Origin: Candidatus Nanopelagicales bacterium
Lineage (GTDB): Bacteria > Actinomycetota > Actinomycetes > S36-B12
Direction: 5' to 3'
Assembly: GCA_018402075.1 (NCBI GenBank)
Contig: JAGYJP010000010.1
Span: 1-53,625 of the forward strand
Length of the DNA stretch: 53,625 nucleotides
The position numbers and the translations under genes are program-made. The notes below the pieces were generated by a model. It saw nothing but the letters and a program-made list of their open reading frames with translations. It was not told where the DNA came from and ran no database searches. This document shows, in pieces, positions 6,504 through 15,185 of this stretch. How positions within the stretch are numbered: the first letter of the stretch is position 1; every line of letters starts with the position of its first letter.

Positions 6504-8792
6504 TTACCGAACTAAGAACTTAACATAGTACGAGGAAGTTCCTTGGGTGGTACGGACTATGTAGATGCCCCGCTTTTGAGCTTGAAGTGCTGGAAGAGTC
6601 AGTTGACCAAGACTGGTGGTTGTTGCCGACCCAATAGGCCAGTATTTTTTACCAATCCGTATGTGAACTCGAGTCCTCTTCGAACCCTTCATTCCCTTCA
6701 ATTGGAGTTGGAACGGTATCCCAGCAGTAATGCTAATTCGGGGACTCGTTTTTGCAGCTTTGGTAACTGACTTGCGCACTTCGCGAGTCTGCACTTCTCG
6801 GGCGCTCTTCTGACCGAGCACACGTACTTTTTTTGCTAGTAACTTTGACTTGAACTTATTTTGAACCGTTGAGAGCGACGGAATAGTTGACTCAGAATTA
6901 CCACTAGAAGTGGTTCCAGTCAAAGTGTCTGAGGCTTCACTGACAGTGGTATGTGTGCCCGGGACATAAACGTAACCACTAGGTGCCAAGACATGGCCTA
7001 GGGTCGGACTGATCACGACTTGGACATCGACACTGCCGAGTGCGCCGCCGAGAGGAATCACAACATCGATCCGAGAGTCGGAGACAAAATTGAAGGTCGC
7101 TCGGTTTCCACCGATAAAGACCGCGGTAGCTCCGGTGAATCCGTATCCGATTATCGAAGCAGTATTTCCTCCGGAAAGTGGACCCAGTGCTGGGCGCATT
7201 GCCGTAATGTCTCGGTCGCCTGCTGTCACGGTGCCACCGCTGGACGAGGAATTAGAACCGGATGCACCACCACTGGGCGCTCCGCCGCCACTACTTCCTT
7301 GACGAACAACGAAAGTTGCAGTCCGAGTTAAGGTGCTGACCGAGCGGGATGTGATGCCGGTCAGACTTGAAGCTGGGACACCAGTGGCCGTAACGTTGAT
7401 AATGCATGCGCCGGTTTCCGAACTCTGAACGACTCCGCCTGACACTGTGCAAATTCCACTCGATGAAGGGTCAACAGCGAGTGAAATGCTGTGACCCGCC
7501 GCTTGGCAAGCTGACATATTTGCTTGTGTGAGTACAGTCGCCCCGCTGATGACATCACCTAAAACCGCTAGCGGACCAAAGTTGTTGGTACGAGGGTCGA
7601 AGTAAGACCCACGTTGAGCAAATGTTTTTCCTGGCCATGTTGGGTAGGTGTAGGCAGTACTCACCACCGAGGGGTACGCTCCCCATGGATTAAGTTCGTA
7701 TACATCTGCCACCTGGACTACTTGGTTATTTAAATCTAGTCCCGCCCACATTTGAGGGTACGCCGGTAAGGATTCGACTGGTGCTCCAATTGGGCAACCT
7801 CCACCCATTGTTGTCACGAGTTCGGTTCGGTAGGTGGAGTAGACGGGGGTTTCAGCCCGAGTTGTTGTGAGGAGCGTGGCTTCCAGTATGTAGGTCGTGC
7901 CCGGGGTTAATGCTGGTCCGCTAGCAAAAGCATTGCCACTTCCGTCCTCCCAAGTGCCCCCAGTTGAACCCGTCTGGTTGGAGAACCAAGGGAACATCCC
8001 CGCCATGTTCTGGCCGCAAGCCGGAATTGAGATTGCCGTGACGTTTGGATTCTGGTTGGGACGGTAGCGCATAACTAGATCGGTGGAACTCACACCAAAG
8101 TCGGCTGGTGGTACGTGGGTCGCGTTGTAAGTCGTCCCCGGTTGGTACGCAACGTCGGGTGATACAGACTGCAGCCAACTCGAATTTGTCGGGGCAACGA
8201 CTGAGGAACCTTGTCGGATCCGAAATTCGATTTGCATACCGAGATTGAGGCTGGTCGGATTGGGCAGGTTGTGGCAGATATGGAACTGCACCTGAGATTC
8301 ACTTTTGTCGCGCAATACGATTTCGATTGGGTCTCCGGCGGCGACATAGTTAAAACCATTTGATCGAACAGCAGTTCCCCCCGGGCCAGTAACTCGGACT
8401 GTGACTGCGCCAGCAGCGGCGCCAACGGAGGGAGGGGTTACTGCGGTGATCTGAGTTGCGCTGTTCACCGTGTAACTGGTGGCGTTGACACCGTTGAGTG
8501 TGACTGCGGTTGCGCCCGTGAAATTTGCACCAGTGATCACAATGGATGTGCCACCCGTGGTCGGACCGGATTCCTGGCTAAGAGACACAATGCTGGGAAT
8601 TGCATAATAGGTGAATCCATCAGATAAAGTTGCTCGACCATCAGCGGTCGTCACTACAACATCAGTCGCACCGACCAAACCAGCGGGAGTAATTGCAGTG
8701 ATCTGAGATGCCGAGTTCACAGTAAAGGACGATGCATTTGTGCCATCAAAACTTACTTGAATCGCTCCCGTGAGTTTTGTTCCTGTGAGCAC
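6504..8792 (-). CDS. IPT/TIG-repeat surface protein, C-terminal part after frameshift
   Basis: These 762 codons continue the secreted protein encoded at 8753-9766, in a different frame. The first residues (LTGTKLTGAIQVSFDGTNASSFTV) complete an IPT/TIG immunoglobulin-like repeat begun in the other ORF. A further IPT repeat follows (about 66-150), then a Cys-containing region of about 350 residues that I cannot assign, a Gly/Ser linker, another IPT repeat (about 525-610), and a basic C-terminal domain. There is no LPXTG or transmembrane anchor. Nothing that looks like a native start lies at 8792, so this is best read as the 3' part of one long gene. Confidence 0.75.
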   Translation of the reverse strand: MLTGTKLTGAIQVSFDGTNASSFTVNSASQITAITPAGLVGATDVVVTTADGRATLSDGFTYYAIPSIVSLSQESGPTTGGTSIVITGANFTGATAVTLNGVNATSYTVNSATQITAVTPPSVGAAAGAVTVRVTGPGGTAVRSNGFNYVAAGDPIEIVLRDKSESQVQFHICHNLPNPTSLNLGMQIEFRIRQGSSVVAPTNSSWLQSVSPDVAYQPGTTYNATHVPPADFGVSSTDLVMRYRPNQNPNVTAISIPACGQNMAGMFPWFSNQTGSTGGTWEDGSGNAFASGPALTPGTTYILEATLLTTTRAETPVYSTYRTELVTTMGGGCPIGAPVESLPAYPQMWAGLDLNNQVVQVADVYELNPWGAYPSVVSTAYTYPTWPGKTFAQRGSYFDPRTNNFGPLAVLGDVISGATVLTQANMSACQAAGHSISLAVDPSSSGICTVSGGVVQSSETGACIINVTATGVPASSLTGITSRSVSTLTRTATFVVRQGSSGGGAPSGGASGSNSSSSGGTVTAGDRDITAMRPALGPLSGGNTASIIGYGFTGATAVFIGGNRATFNFVSDSRIDVVIPLGGALGSVDVQVVISPTLGHVLAPSGYVYVPGTHTTVSEASDTLTGTTSSGNSESTIPSLSTVQNKFKSKLLAKKVRVLGQKSAREVQTREVRKSVTKAAKTSPRISITAGIPFQLQLKGMKGSKRTRVHIRIGKKYWPIGSATTTSLGQLTLPALQAQKRGIYIVRTTQGTSSYYVKFLVR

Positions 8793-9766
8793 AACAGTTG
8801 TCCCACCCGCGAGCGGGCCGTAAAAGGATTGACGCCACTCAGAGTTGGGATGGCGAGGTATTGGAACAATGCGCTTCCTGTTCCAGTTCCGCTGGTCGTT
8901 GTCACAACGACATTGCCGACGCCTGCAACTCCGGCCGCGGTAACCGCCGTGATCTGGGTGGAGCTATTTACGGTGAATGAAGCCACAGCCGTTCCACCCA
9001 CTGAGACAGAAGTAGCACCCGTGAATGCAGAACCTGTAATCCTCACAGATGTTCCGCCGAGATCGGTGCCTTGATTTGGAGTCGCACCTGACACAGTTGG
9101 AGGAGCTTGAGGGGTGGTTTCAGCACTAAGAGTTGAAAATGCGCCGGCTCCAATAGCATTTATGGCGGCGACGCGAAATGCGTAGCTCGTGCTGTTTACG
9201 AGCGGTGAGATCAGCGCGGTAGTTGCCGTACTTGCAGTATTTCCAATCACTGTGGTGAAGTTAAGGCCACCATCGCGTGATTGCTCGATGTGGTAACCAG
9301 TAATGGAACTTCCGCCATTATTTGAAGGAGCAGACCAAGACAGTGTGACACCAGCATCACGCGAAATACCGGAAACGCTCGTGGGTTCGCCAGGCAATTC
9401 AGCGAGGTAGGTAAACCCTCCTGACCTTGTTGCGGTCAGCCCACCGGTCGTGAGGATTACATCTTGAGCACCGATTGTTCCAGCGGGTGTGGTAAACCGA
9501 ACAGATGTTGAACTGTCAACAACGACACCTATGGCAGCCATCCCGTCAACAGTTACCGTTGCGGGAGTGACAAAGTTAGTCCCCGTCAAGATAACCTCGG
9601 TGCCGCCTGACTTTGGACCGTCAACGGGTGAGAGCGAAGAAATAGTTGGTGTGCCGACTGCCTGAGATTGACTAGAAGAAAAAGTAACTGACATGAGGAG
9701 AGCCAGTCCGAGGATCAAAAGTCCGAGGACGTACGGCCCGAAATGTCTAATATGTGGTCTCAACAT
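8753..9766 (-). CDS. IPT/TIG and FN3 repeat secreted protein, N-terminal part (frameshifted)
   Basis: The ATG at 9766 is followed by a signal peptide (hydrophobic core about residues 12-30: YVLGLLILGLALLMSVTF). After it come an IPT/TIG repeat (about 40-115), a fibronectin type III domain (about 118-215: GEPTSVSGISRDAGVTLSW onward) and a second IPT repeat (about 222-305). The frame then breaks at IPTLSGVNPF: the next 22 residues are nonsense, whereas the other frame gives YGPLAGGTTVVLTGTK, the exact continuation of a third IPT repeat. One missing T in a run on the coding strand (AAAA at 8822-8825 on the plus strand) explains it. The intact protein, about 1,090 residues, would be a secreted adhesin-like or matrix-binding protein. 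Confidence 0.8.
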   Translation of the reverse strand: MLRPHIRHFGPYVLGLLILGLALLMSVTFSSSQSQAVGTPTISSLSPVDGPKSGGTEVILTGTNFVTPATVTVDGMAAIGVVVDSSTSVRFTTPAGTIGAQDVILTTGGLTATRSGGFTYLAELPGEPTSVSGISRDAGVTLSWSAPSNNGGSSITGYHIEQSRDGGLNFTTVIGNTASTATTALISPLVNSTSYAFRVAAINAIGAGAFSTLSAETTPQAPPTVSGATPNQGTDLGGTSVRITGSAFTGATSVSVGGTAVASFTVNSSTQITAVTAAGVAGVGNVVVTTTSGTGTGSALFQYLAIPTLSGVNPFTARSRVGQLLCSQEQNSRERFK

Positions 9767-9831
9767 GAATTCCCCCGCTATCTGTATTGAATTTCAATGT
9801 AACAGTGGGCTCTGACAGACAGCCATGTGAA

Positions 9832-12800
9832 TTAGAAATTCTCGGAACTTTGCCCGATGAGTCGCCCGTAGCGGTGCATGGTTTGAGAGATTGACTGTTC
9901 TTTTACCCAGTGGGTGAGCTCGAGGCGACCGACGTTTGTGACCGGGGCCGGATCAACACACACGCCGTGGTTGTTTGCTTGTTCATAAAGTTCCCTCGTG
10001 GCAGGCGCGAGAATTCTCAGTTTCACCTCACCGCAACTTGCGCCCAGTCGCGCTCCGAGGGCTGCCTCGGATTCTTGACTGCAGACGGAAATCTCGAGCG
10101 GAACTTTGGTGACACGAGCCGCTTCGCGCACGAGATCGATCTCAGGGGCTGTCGGGTCACTGCACCGCACAAAGACTTTGTCAATTGGTAGGTAACGCAA
10201 AATATTTGATTCACTTTGTAACCCGGCCGGATCATGTTCTTGAGTGAAATATTCATTCCACTGTTCACGGTAGTCATTGGTCGAGGGATCCAGTTGTGGT
10301 TGCGACCACGTGCCGTAACCGGACAGGTGATTGGGCCCACCGGGTTTTGTCCCCGGACCAATACTGGATTTTTTCCACCCACCAAATGGTTGGCGGTCAA
10401 CTATTGCTCCGGTGATATGTCGATTGATGTATGCGTTACCGACCTGCACGCGGTCAGTCCACAGGTTGATTTCCTTTGGATCAAGTGATTGCAGTCCGCC
10501 GGTGAGACCATAAATGGGAGTGTTCTGCAATTCAATCGCGTGATTGAGGTCTTTGGCACGCATCAATCCGAGTACTGGACCAAAGCATTCGGTGAGGTGA
10601 AACCAGGAATTTGACTGCACGTCTTTGCGAACCCCTGGCGTGTAGGTGTTGTCATTAATCTTTTGGGGTTCGACCAACCAGGTTTCACCGGGTTCGAGGG
10701 TGGTCAGTGCACGCAAAAGATTTCCATTGGGAGCAGTGATTACCGGGCCAACCATGTTATTGAAGTCGGTGGCATCGCCCACCGTTAATGAACTGACAGC
10801 ATCTGCAAGACGGGTATGAAAATCCGGATCATCGTAAACAGATGCCTCAATTATTGCCAGGCTTGCCGCGGAACACTTTTGCCCAGCGTGACCAAATGCG
10901 GACTTGACCAGTTCCTTGATTGCTTGATCGATGTCTGCGGCGGCAGTGATGACCATGGCGTTCTTGCCGCTTGTTTCCGCATTGAGATACATGTCCGGTT
11001 TCCACGACTGGAACATCTGCGCTGTTTCGAGACTGCCGGTGAGCATGACCATGTCCACTCCGGGGTGGGTCACCAAGTGCTTGCCCACTTCATTATCGGG
11101 TGTGCAAAGCAACTGAACCAGATCCGGTGGCACACCAGCTTCATGGAGTTGTTGCACTAGTGCGGCTGCAACAGCGCGCGCTTCAGGTGCGGGCTTGAGA
11201 ATCACGGCGCTGCCTGCGGCAATGGCGCTTACCAAACCGTTATTGGGGATTGCAGATGGGAAATTCCACGGGCCGGCAACAAGTACAAGGCGGTGGGGCG
11301 TCCAGGTGAGCCCGCGCCCAATGAACTCTTCGTGAGCAATGGTGGAGTGGGCAGCATAGGTTGCGAAGTCAATTGCTTCAGACACTTCAGGATCACTCTC
11401 GCGAACTGTTTTCCCCACGGTGTTCGCCATGACCACGAGTGTTTCATGGCGATACTGCTCCATGACTTCGGCAATTTGAGCCAAGACAACGCGGCGAGCG
11501 GCAAAGGACATGCCCTGCCACTGTTGCTGGGCAGCGTGCGCACGGTCCACGGCTGCATCCACGTCAGCGACGGTCCCTACCAACTCTGGTTGCGGGATAG
11601 TGGTGGATGCGAACGCGGATTCAATCCACTTGCGATTAGCCGGAAGAGTGAAATCGGTGTCGACACTGGGAATGAAGGTGCCGTCAACCGGGTATCGGAT
11701 TATTTGCTGTCGCCTGTCCTGGGTGCGACGAGTGACACGTGAAACCGTGTGCCGCGCATGAACCGAATTGCGAAACCAATCCGCCTGACGATGCCACTCG
11801 GGTGAACCCGGGGTGATGTCAAAGAGCGCCCGCAAGAAATTTTCCGGAGCTGAGTTTTCGTCGAGCCGCCGGGATAGATAGGCAATGGATGCATCGCGAT
11901 CCTCCTTGGCTACCACGGGTGAATAAAGGAGTAGTTCGCCAGCATCATTACGAACCGCACGAGATTGCGGGGGCGCCATTCCTTCCAGCATTTCAATGTC
12001 AATAATGTCGTGAGCGTTAAGTAGATCGCGAAGAGTGAGTGCCCATGCAACTTCAAAAAGATTATGGCTGGCAATACCGAGGCGCACGGCGCCGCGATCC
12101 GAACGGGTGAGCGCGGTTTCCAGCATTGCTTTATACGAAGCGTCGACATCATGCTTTGTGGGGTATGGCGCCTGTGGCCAATCGTGTAACTCTGCTTCTA
12201 CGAATTCCATGGCAAGATTCGCACCTTTGACCAAACGGATCTTGATGGGTGCACCACCGGATCGGTAGCGTTCATTGGCCCAGTCAATGAGTGTGACCAG
12301 TGCACTGTGGCTGTCGGGGATGTAAGCCTGCAACACAATGCCCGCGCTCAAATTTGTGAACTCAGGCATGGACAGCACCGTTATGAAAGATTCCACCGAC
12401 AGTTCAAGGTCGCGGTATTCCTCCATGTCGAGATTCACGAATGTGGGTGGAGAGGCTGCAGCAGCGGCCCGATATAAATCAATCAAGCGTTCTTCAATGC
12501 GTGCCAGTGAGTCCTTCTTTGCCAAGATGTCGAGGTTTGCGCAGATTGCTGAGATCTTGACGGATACATAATTGACATCGGCACGCTGAATCCGACCGCG
12601 CACCATGTCGGTGCGAGTTGTCGCTTCCTGGTCTCCCAGAATCGATTCACCGAGAACATTGATGTTGATTCGGAAACCATCAGCTTGTCGATTCCGCACG
12701 TATTTACTGAATGCAGGATCTTCAGCTGGCAAAATCACACCGGATGTGTCCTTGGCAATTCGCCAATCCACGGCCTTCTCGGTGATGCCAGGGATCAGCG

Positions 12801-13125
12801 GTGCCACCTTGCCAAGGGATGCCAGACCGAAGCGATCGAATCCCCCGAGTGATTCTGGGACTCCGGACTCGGTGAGGTCGGAAAGGCGTCGCGCGGCCCG
12901 CTTGGGGTTACGAATGCGTAGGACCTGATCGGTCAAGTCGAGTAAAAGATCACGACCGGATTCATCTGCCAATAGCCGTGCGAGGCGTTGAGCAGAGGAT
13001 GCTTCTTTTCTCGACGTGTCGGCAAGGGAAGCCTCGAGGAGTGCAAGTGCTCGCGCCTCGGTCAGAGCAATGAGTTCGTCATCAGAGGGCAGCACGGGGA
13101 TGCTGGTGGCCAGTTCCGAGGTCAT
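9832..13125 (-). CDS. putA: Bifunctional proline dehydrogenase / L-glutamate-semialdehyde dehydrogenase PutA
   Basis: Oxidises proline to glutamate in two steps, FAD-dependent then NAD-dependent, and feeds electrons to the respiratory chain. It has 1,097 residues from the ATG at 13125 (AGAGG upstream); the TTG 12 bases earlier is less likely. The proline dehydrogenase barrel (about 90-430) shows RLVKGANLAMEFVEAELHDWP and IEMLEGMAPPQ. The aldehyde dehydrogenase domain (about 480-960) shows GPWNFPSAIPNNGLVSAIAAG, ETSGKNAMV and the catalytic cysteine in GQKCSAASLAI. A short C-terminal domain follows. No N-terminal DNA-binding region is present, so it is not self-regulating; the divergent AraC-type gene may control it. 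Confidence 0.96.
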   Translation of the reverse strand: MTSELATSIPVLPSDDELIALTEARALALLEASLADTSRKEASSAQRLARLLADESGRDLLLDLTDQVLRIRNPKRAARRLSDLTESGVPESLGGFDRFGLASLGKVAPLIPGITEKAVDWRIAKDTSGVILPAEDPAFSKYVRNRQADGFRININVLGESILGDQEATTRTDMVRGRIQRADVNYVSVKISAICANLDILAKKDSLARIEERLIDLYRAAAAASPPTFVNLDMEEYRDLELSVESFITVLSMPEFTNLSAGIVLQAYIPDSHSALVTLIDWANERYRSGGAPIKIRLVKGANLAMEFVEAELHDWPQAPYPTKHDVDASYKAMLETALTRSDRGAVRLGIASHNLFEVAWALTLRDLLNAHDIIDIEMLEGMAPPQSRAVRNDAGELLLYSPVVAKEDRDASIAYLSRRLDENSAPENFLRALFDITPGSPEWHRQADWFRNSVHARHTVSRVTRRTQDRRQQIIRYPVDGTFIPSVDTDFTLPANRKWIESAFASTTIPQPELVGTVADVDAAVDRAHAAQQQWQGMSFAARRVVLAQIAEVMEQYRHETLVVMANTVGKTVRESDPEVSEAIDFATYAAHSTIAHEEFIGRGLTWTPHRLVLVAGPWNFPSAIPNNGLVSAIAAGSAVILKPAPEARAVAAALVQQLHEAGVPPDLVQLLCTPDNEVGKHLVTHPGVDMVMLTGSLETAQMFQSWKPDMYLNAETSGKNAMVITAAADIDQAIKELVKSAFGHAGQKCSAASLAIIEASVYDDPDFHTRLADAVSSLTVGDATDFNNMVGPVITAPNGNLLRALTTLEPGETWLVEPQKINDNTYTPGVRKDVQSNSWFHLTECFGPVLGLMRAKDLNHAIELQNTPIYGLTGGLQSLDPKEINLWTDRVQVGNAYINRHITGAIVDRQPFGGWKKSSIGPGTKPGGPNHLSGYGTWSQPQLDPSTNDYREQWNEYFTQEHDPAGLQSESNILRYLPIDKVFVRCSDPTAPEIDLVREAARVTKVPLEISVCSQESEAALGARLGASCGEVKLRILAPATRELYEQANNHGVCVDPAPVTNVGRLELTHWVKEQSISQTMHRYGRLIGQSSENF

Positions 13126-13160
13126 GCCTCTATCCAATCGGGGCTGTCTTGTGTCAGAGT

Positions 13161-13877
13161 GTGTCGGTGGATGTCGAATTGATACAAAATCCGGCTGTTG
13201 TGTTGTTCCGCCAATTGGTGGACGGAATCCCTCAGGTGCTGGGATCGGTGAAGGATCTTGAAGACAGACATGTCTATGCCAATGAGGGGTTTTGTGCGCG
13301 TCTGGGGCTGAAATCCGCTGATGTGCTTGGGCGCACCGTACCGGAACTCTTTGGCAGGGAGCTGGCCGAATCCTATTTGACTCAAGATGAATTGGTACTA
13401 AAGACAGGACGCCCGGTTCAACATCAACTGGAGTTGATCGTTCGGGCTGATGGCCAACTGGGGTGGTACGTCACCAGCAAGTCCCTCATTCGTACCGAGT
13501 CAGGTCAGCCGAGTGGAATTGCCGTGCTGTCGGTGGACCTGCACTCACAGGTGAACAGTGCCCATGCGGGCTTGGCGAAAGTCATTCGCGCCGTACGCGA
13601 TCACATTCACAGTCAATGGCGAGTGTCCGAGATGGCCGAGGTCGCGGGAATCTCTGCGACGTCTTTGGAGCGTTTGGCGCGGCGCACCTTGGGGCTTCCG
13701 CCCCAGCAACTACTGCAGCGCCTGCGCCTGGAACACGCTGTCGCTCTGATCACTCAGACGGACATGAATCTGGGAGACATCTCCGCCGAATGCGGGTTTT
13801 ATGACCAGAGTTCCTTCACTCGGCAATTCCGCAAGGTTCTGGGCCTCACACCCGGCGCCTATCGCCGCACCCGCTGA
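13161..13877 (+). CDS. PAS-domain AraC-family transcriptional regulator
   Basis: An N-terminal PAS-like sensor domain (about residues 15-125: VLFRQLVDGIPQVLGSVKDLEDRHVYANEGFC..LG) is followed by an AraC/XylS double HTH (about 140-238) with FYDQSSFTRQFRKVLGLTPGAYRR, the family signature at the second helix. PAS plus AraC is a known architecture. It is divergent from putA with about 35 bp between the starts, so control of proline use is a reasonable guess. The start is uncertain: GTG at 13161 or 13167, or TTG at 13149; none has a strong ribosome-binding site. A heme, flavin or small ligand in the PAS domain cannot be told from sequence. Confidence 0.85.
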   Translation: MSVDVELIQNPAVVLFRQLVDGIPQVLGSVKDLEDRHVYANEGFCARLGLKSADVLGRTVPELFGRELAESYLTQDELVLKTGRPVQHQLELIVRADGQLGWYVTSKSLIRTESGQPSGIAVLSVDLHSQVNSAHAGLAKVIRAVRDHIHSQWRVSEMAEVAGISATSLERLARRTLGLPPQQLLQRLRLEHAVALITQTDMNLGDISAECGFYDQSSFTRQFRKVLGLTPGAYRRTR

Positions 13878-13887
13878 GCCAAACCGA

Positions 13888-13893
13888 TAACCT
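13888..13893 (+). promoter_or_regulatory. -10 element TAACCT of dcd (leaderless)
   Basis: TAACCT, then CAGACC (6 nt) and the GTG at 13900. It has the same hexamer and spacing as at 6105 and 33261. Confidence 0.6.
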
Positions 13894-13899
13894 CAGACC

Positions 13900-14475
13900 G
13901 TGCTGCTATCCGACCGCGACCTGCTCGCTGAAATCGACAACCAACGTGTGGCAATTGAGCCATTTGATCCTGGCATGATCCAACCATCGAGTATCGATGT
14001 CCGTTTGGACCGCTGGTTCCGCGTTTTCGAAAACCACCGCTACCCACATATTGATCCGAGTATCGAACAGGCGGACCTCACTCGACTAATTGAGCCTGAA
14101 GCCGATGAACCATTCATTTTGCATCCGGGTGAATTCGTATTGGGATCCACCTATGAAGTGGTGTCACTACCCGACGACATTGCAGGTCGACTCGAAGGTA
14201 AATCCTCGCTGGGTCGACTCGGACTTCTCACGCACTCAACCGCAGGCTTCATTGATCCTGGATTCTCCGGCCACGTCACACTTGAGCTATCCAATGTTGC
14301 AACATTGCCCATCAAACTTTTTCCAGGGATGAAGATCGGACAGTTGTGTTTATTCCGATTGTCGAGCCCGGCTGAGCATCCCTATGGTTCTGAGAAATAC
14401 GGATCGCGATACCAGGGTCAACGCGGACCTACACCAAGTCGCTCATTCGCGAATTTTCACCGCACGCAAGTCTGA
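13900..14475 (+). CDS. dcd: dCTP deaminase (probably dUMP-forming)
   Basis: Deaminates dCTP on the way to dUMP and dTTP. The 191-residue protein starts [23 protein letters not shown] and holds the catalytic block [20 protein letters not shown] plus [13 protein letters not shown], with the general-base Glu in the latter. The length and C-terminal [14 protein letters not shown] segment fit the family. In actinobacteria such as Mycobacterium tuberculosis the orthologue also cleaves the triphosphate to give dUMP directly; that is inferred here, not seen. The GTG start is fixed by the upstream -10. It lies 22 bp after the AraC-type gene. Confidence 0.95.
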   Translation: MLLSDRDLLAEIDNQRVAIEPFDPGMIQPSSIDVRLDRWFRVFENHRYPHIDPSIEQADLTRLIEPEADEPFILHPGEFVLGSTYEVVSLPDDIAGRLEGKSSLGRLGLLTHSTAGFIDPGFSGHVTLELSNVATLPIKLFPGMKIGQLCLFRLSSPAEHPYGSEKYGSRYQGQRGPTPSRSFANFHRTQV

Positions 14476-14559
14476 GGATTACATTCAAGGCGCAATGTCG
14501 CTGTGAATGATCGACTCTAACGGTGCTTTTTGCATGGATTTCTCCCACATTCTAGGTAC

Positions 14560-14688
14560 ATGAGTGTGGGCGAAGAATCTGAGAACCTGCTAAGGCGGGA
14601 CTCGCTGAAGGACGCGGGAGAGCGTCTTGAGCAAGCTTTTGTCCTATGCGCATTTGCCACTGAACTGGCGGGCAAGGCACGATCGTGA
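14560..14688 (+). CDS. 42-aa ORF coupled to the nucleotidyltransferase gene
   Basis: A short ORF (MSVGEESENLLRRDSLKDAG...) whose TGA overlaps the GTG start of the next gene (GTGA at 14685-14688). It is charged and helix-like and has no family I recognise. CATTCT lies six bases before the ATG, a near match to the -10 pattern used elsewhere in this window, so it may open the transcript. The four-base overlap and the nature of the neighbour suggest a partner or antitoxin role, but this is inference. It may also be the remnant of a larger gene. Confidence 0.5.
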   Translation: MSVGEESENLLRRDSLKDAGERLEQAFVLCAFATELAGKARS

Positions 14689-15185
14689 CCTCGCTCGATC
14701 CAAAGCGAATATTCGCAACTCTCGACAAGCATGAAGTCGAATACCTCACGATTGGAGCTTGGGCTGTCATTGCGCACGGCTATGTTCGAGCAACTGCTGA
14801 CATCGACTTCGTTGCCAGGCAAGATAAGAAAAATTTCGAGCGCTTATCAAGGGCGTTCAAAGAGCTTGGTGCCACATTGCGGGGTATTGATGCCGACAAA
14901 CTTGATATTAACCCGACAGATGCGCAGACTTTGGGGAACGGTGCTTCTTTCACACCAGACACTCTCGCGAGCCCTATCGACTACCTCAACGATGTACCCG
15001 GTGCGGCCAACTTTGATTCCATGCGCAAGCGAGCCCGAAGGGTGGAGGCAGGAGGAGTTGGTGTCTGGGTTGTTGGGTACGAGGACCTAATTTCCATGAA
15101 ACTTGCGTCAGGACGCGATCAAGACTTATTGGGCGTTCGGGAACTACAGGCCATTCACGAATCACACAATGACTCAGAGAATTAA
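14685..15185 (+). CDS. Nucleotidyltransferase-fold protein (AbiEii/MNT-like)
   Basis: A 166-residue cytoplasmic protein with the minimal nucleotidyltransferase pattern: YLTIGAWAVIAHGYVRATADIDF (residues about 20-42), where G24 begins the glycine-containing strand and D39/D41 form the metal-binding DxD pair. The rest (SPIDYLNDVPG..., YEDLISMKLASGRDQDLLGVRELQ) resembles AbiEii-type or DUF6036-type proteins, many of which act in toxin-antitoxin or phage-defence pairs. The start is the GTG overlapping the 42-residue ORF. It ends in a 4-base convergent overlap with the Fe-S reductase gene. The target (tRNA, protein or nucleotide) cannot be predicted. Confidence 0.8.
   Translation: MTSLDPKRIFATLDKHEVEYLTIGAWAVIAHGYVRATADIDFVARQDKKNFERLSRAFKELGATLRGIDADKLDINPTDAQTLGNGASFTPDTLASPIDYLNDVPGAANFDSMRKRARRVEAGGVGVWVVGYEDLISMKLASGRDQDLLGVRELQAIHESHNDSEN

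Noticed and set aside
8753..8792. Programmed ribosomal frameshift in the IPT protein gene
   Set aside because: The A4 run is short and no heptameric slippery site or downstream stem was seen; sequencing error or mutation is simpler.
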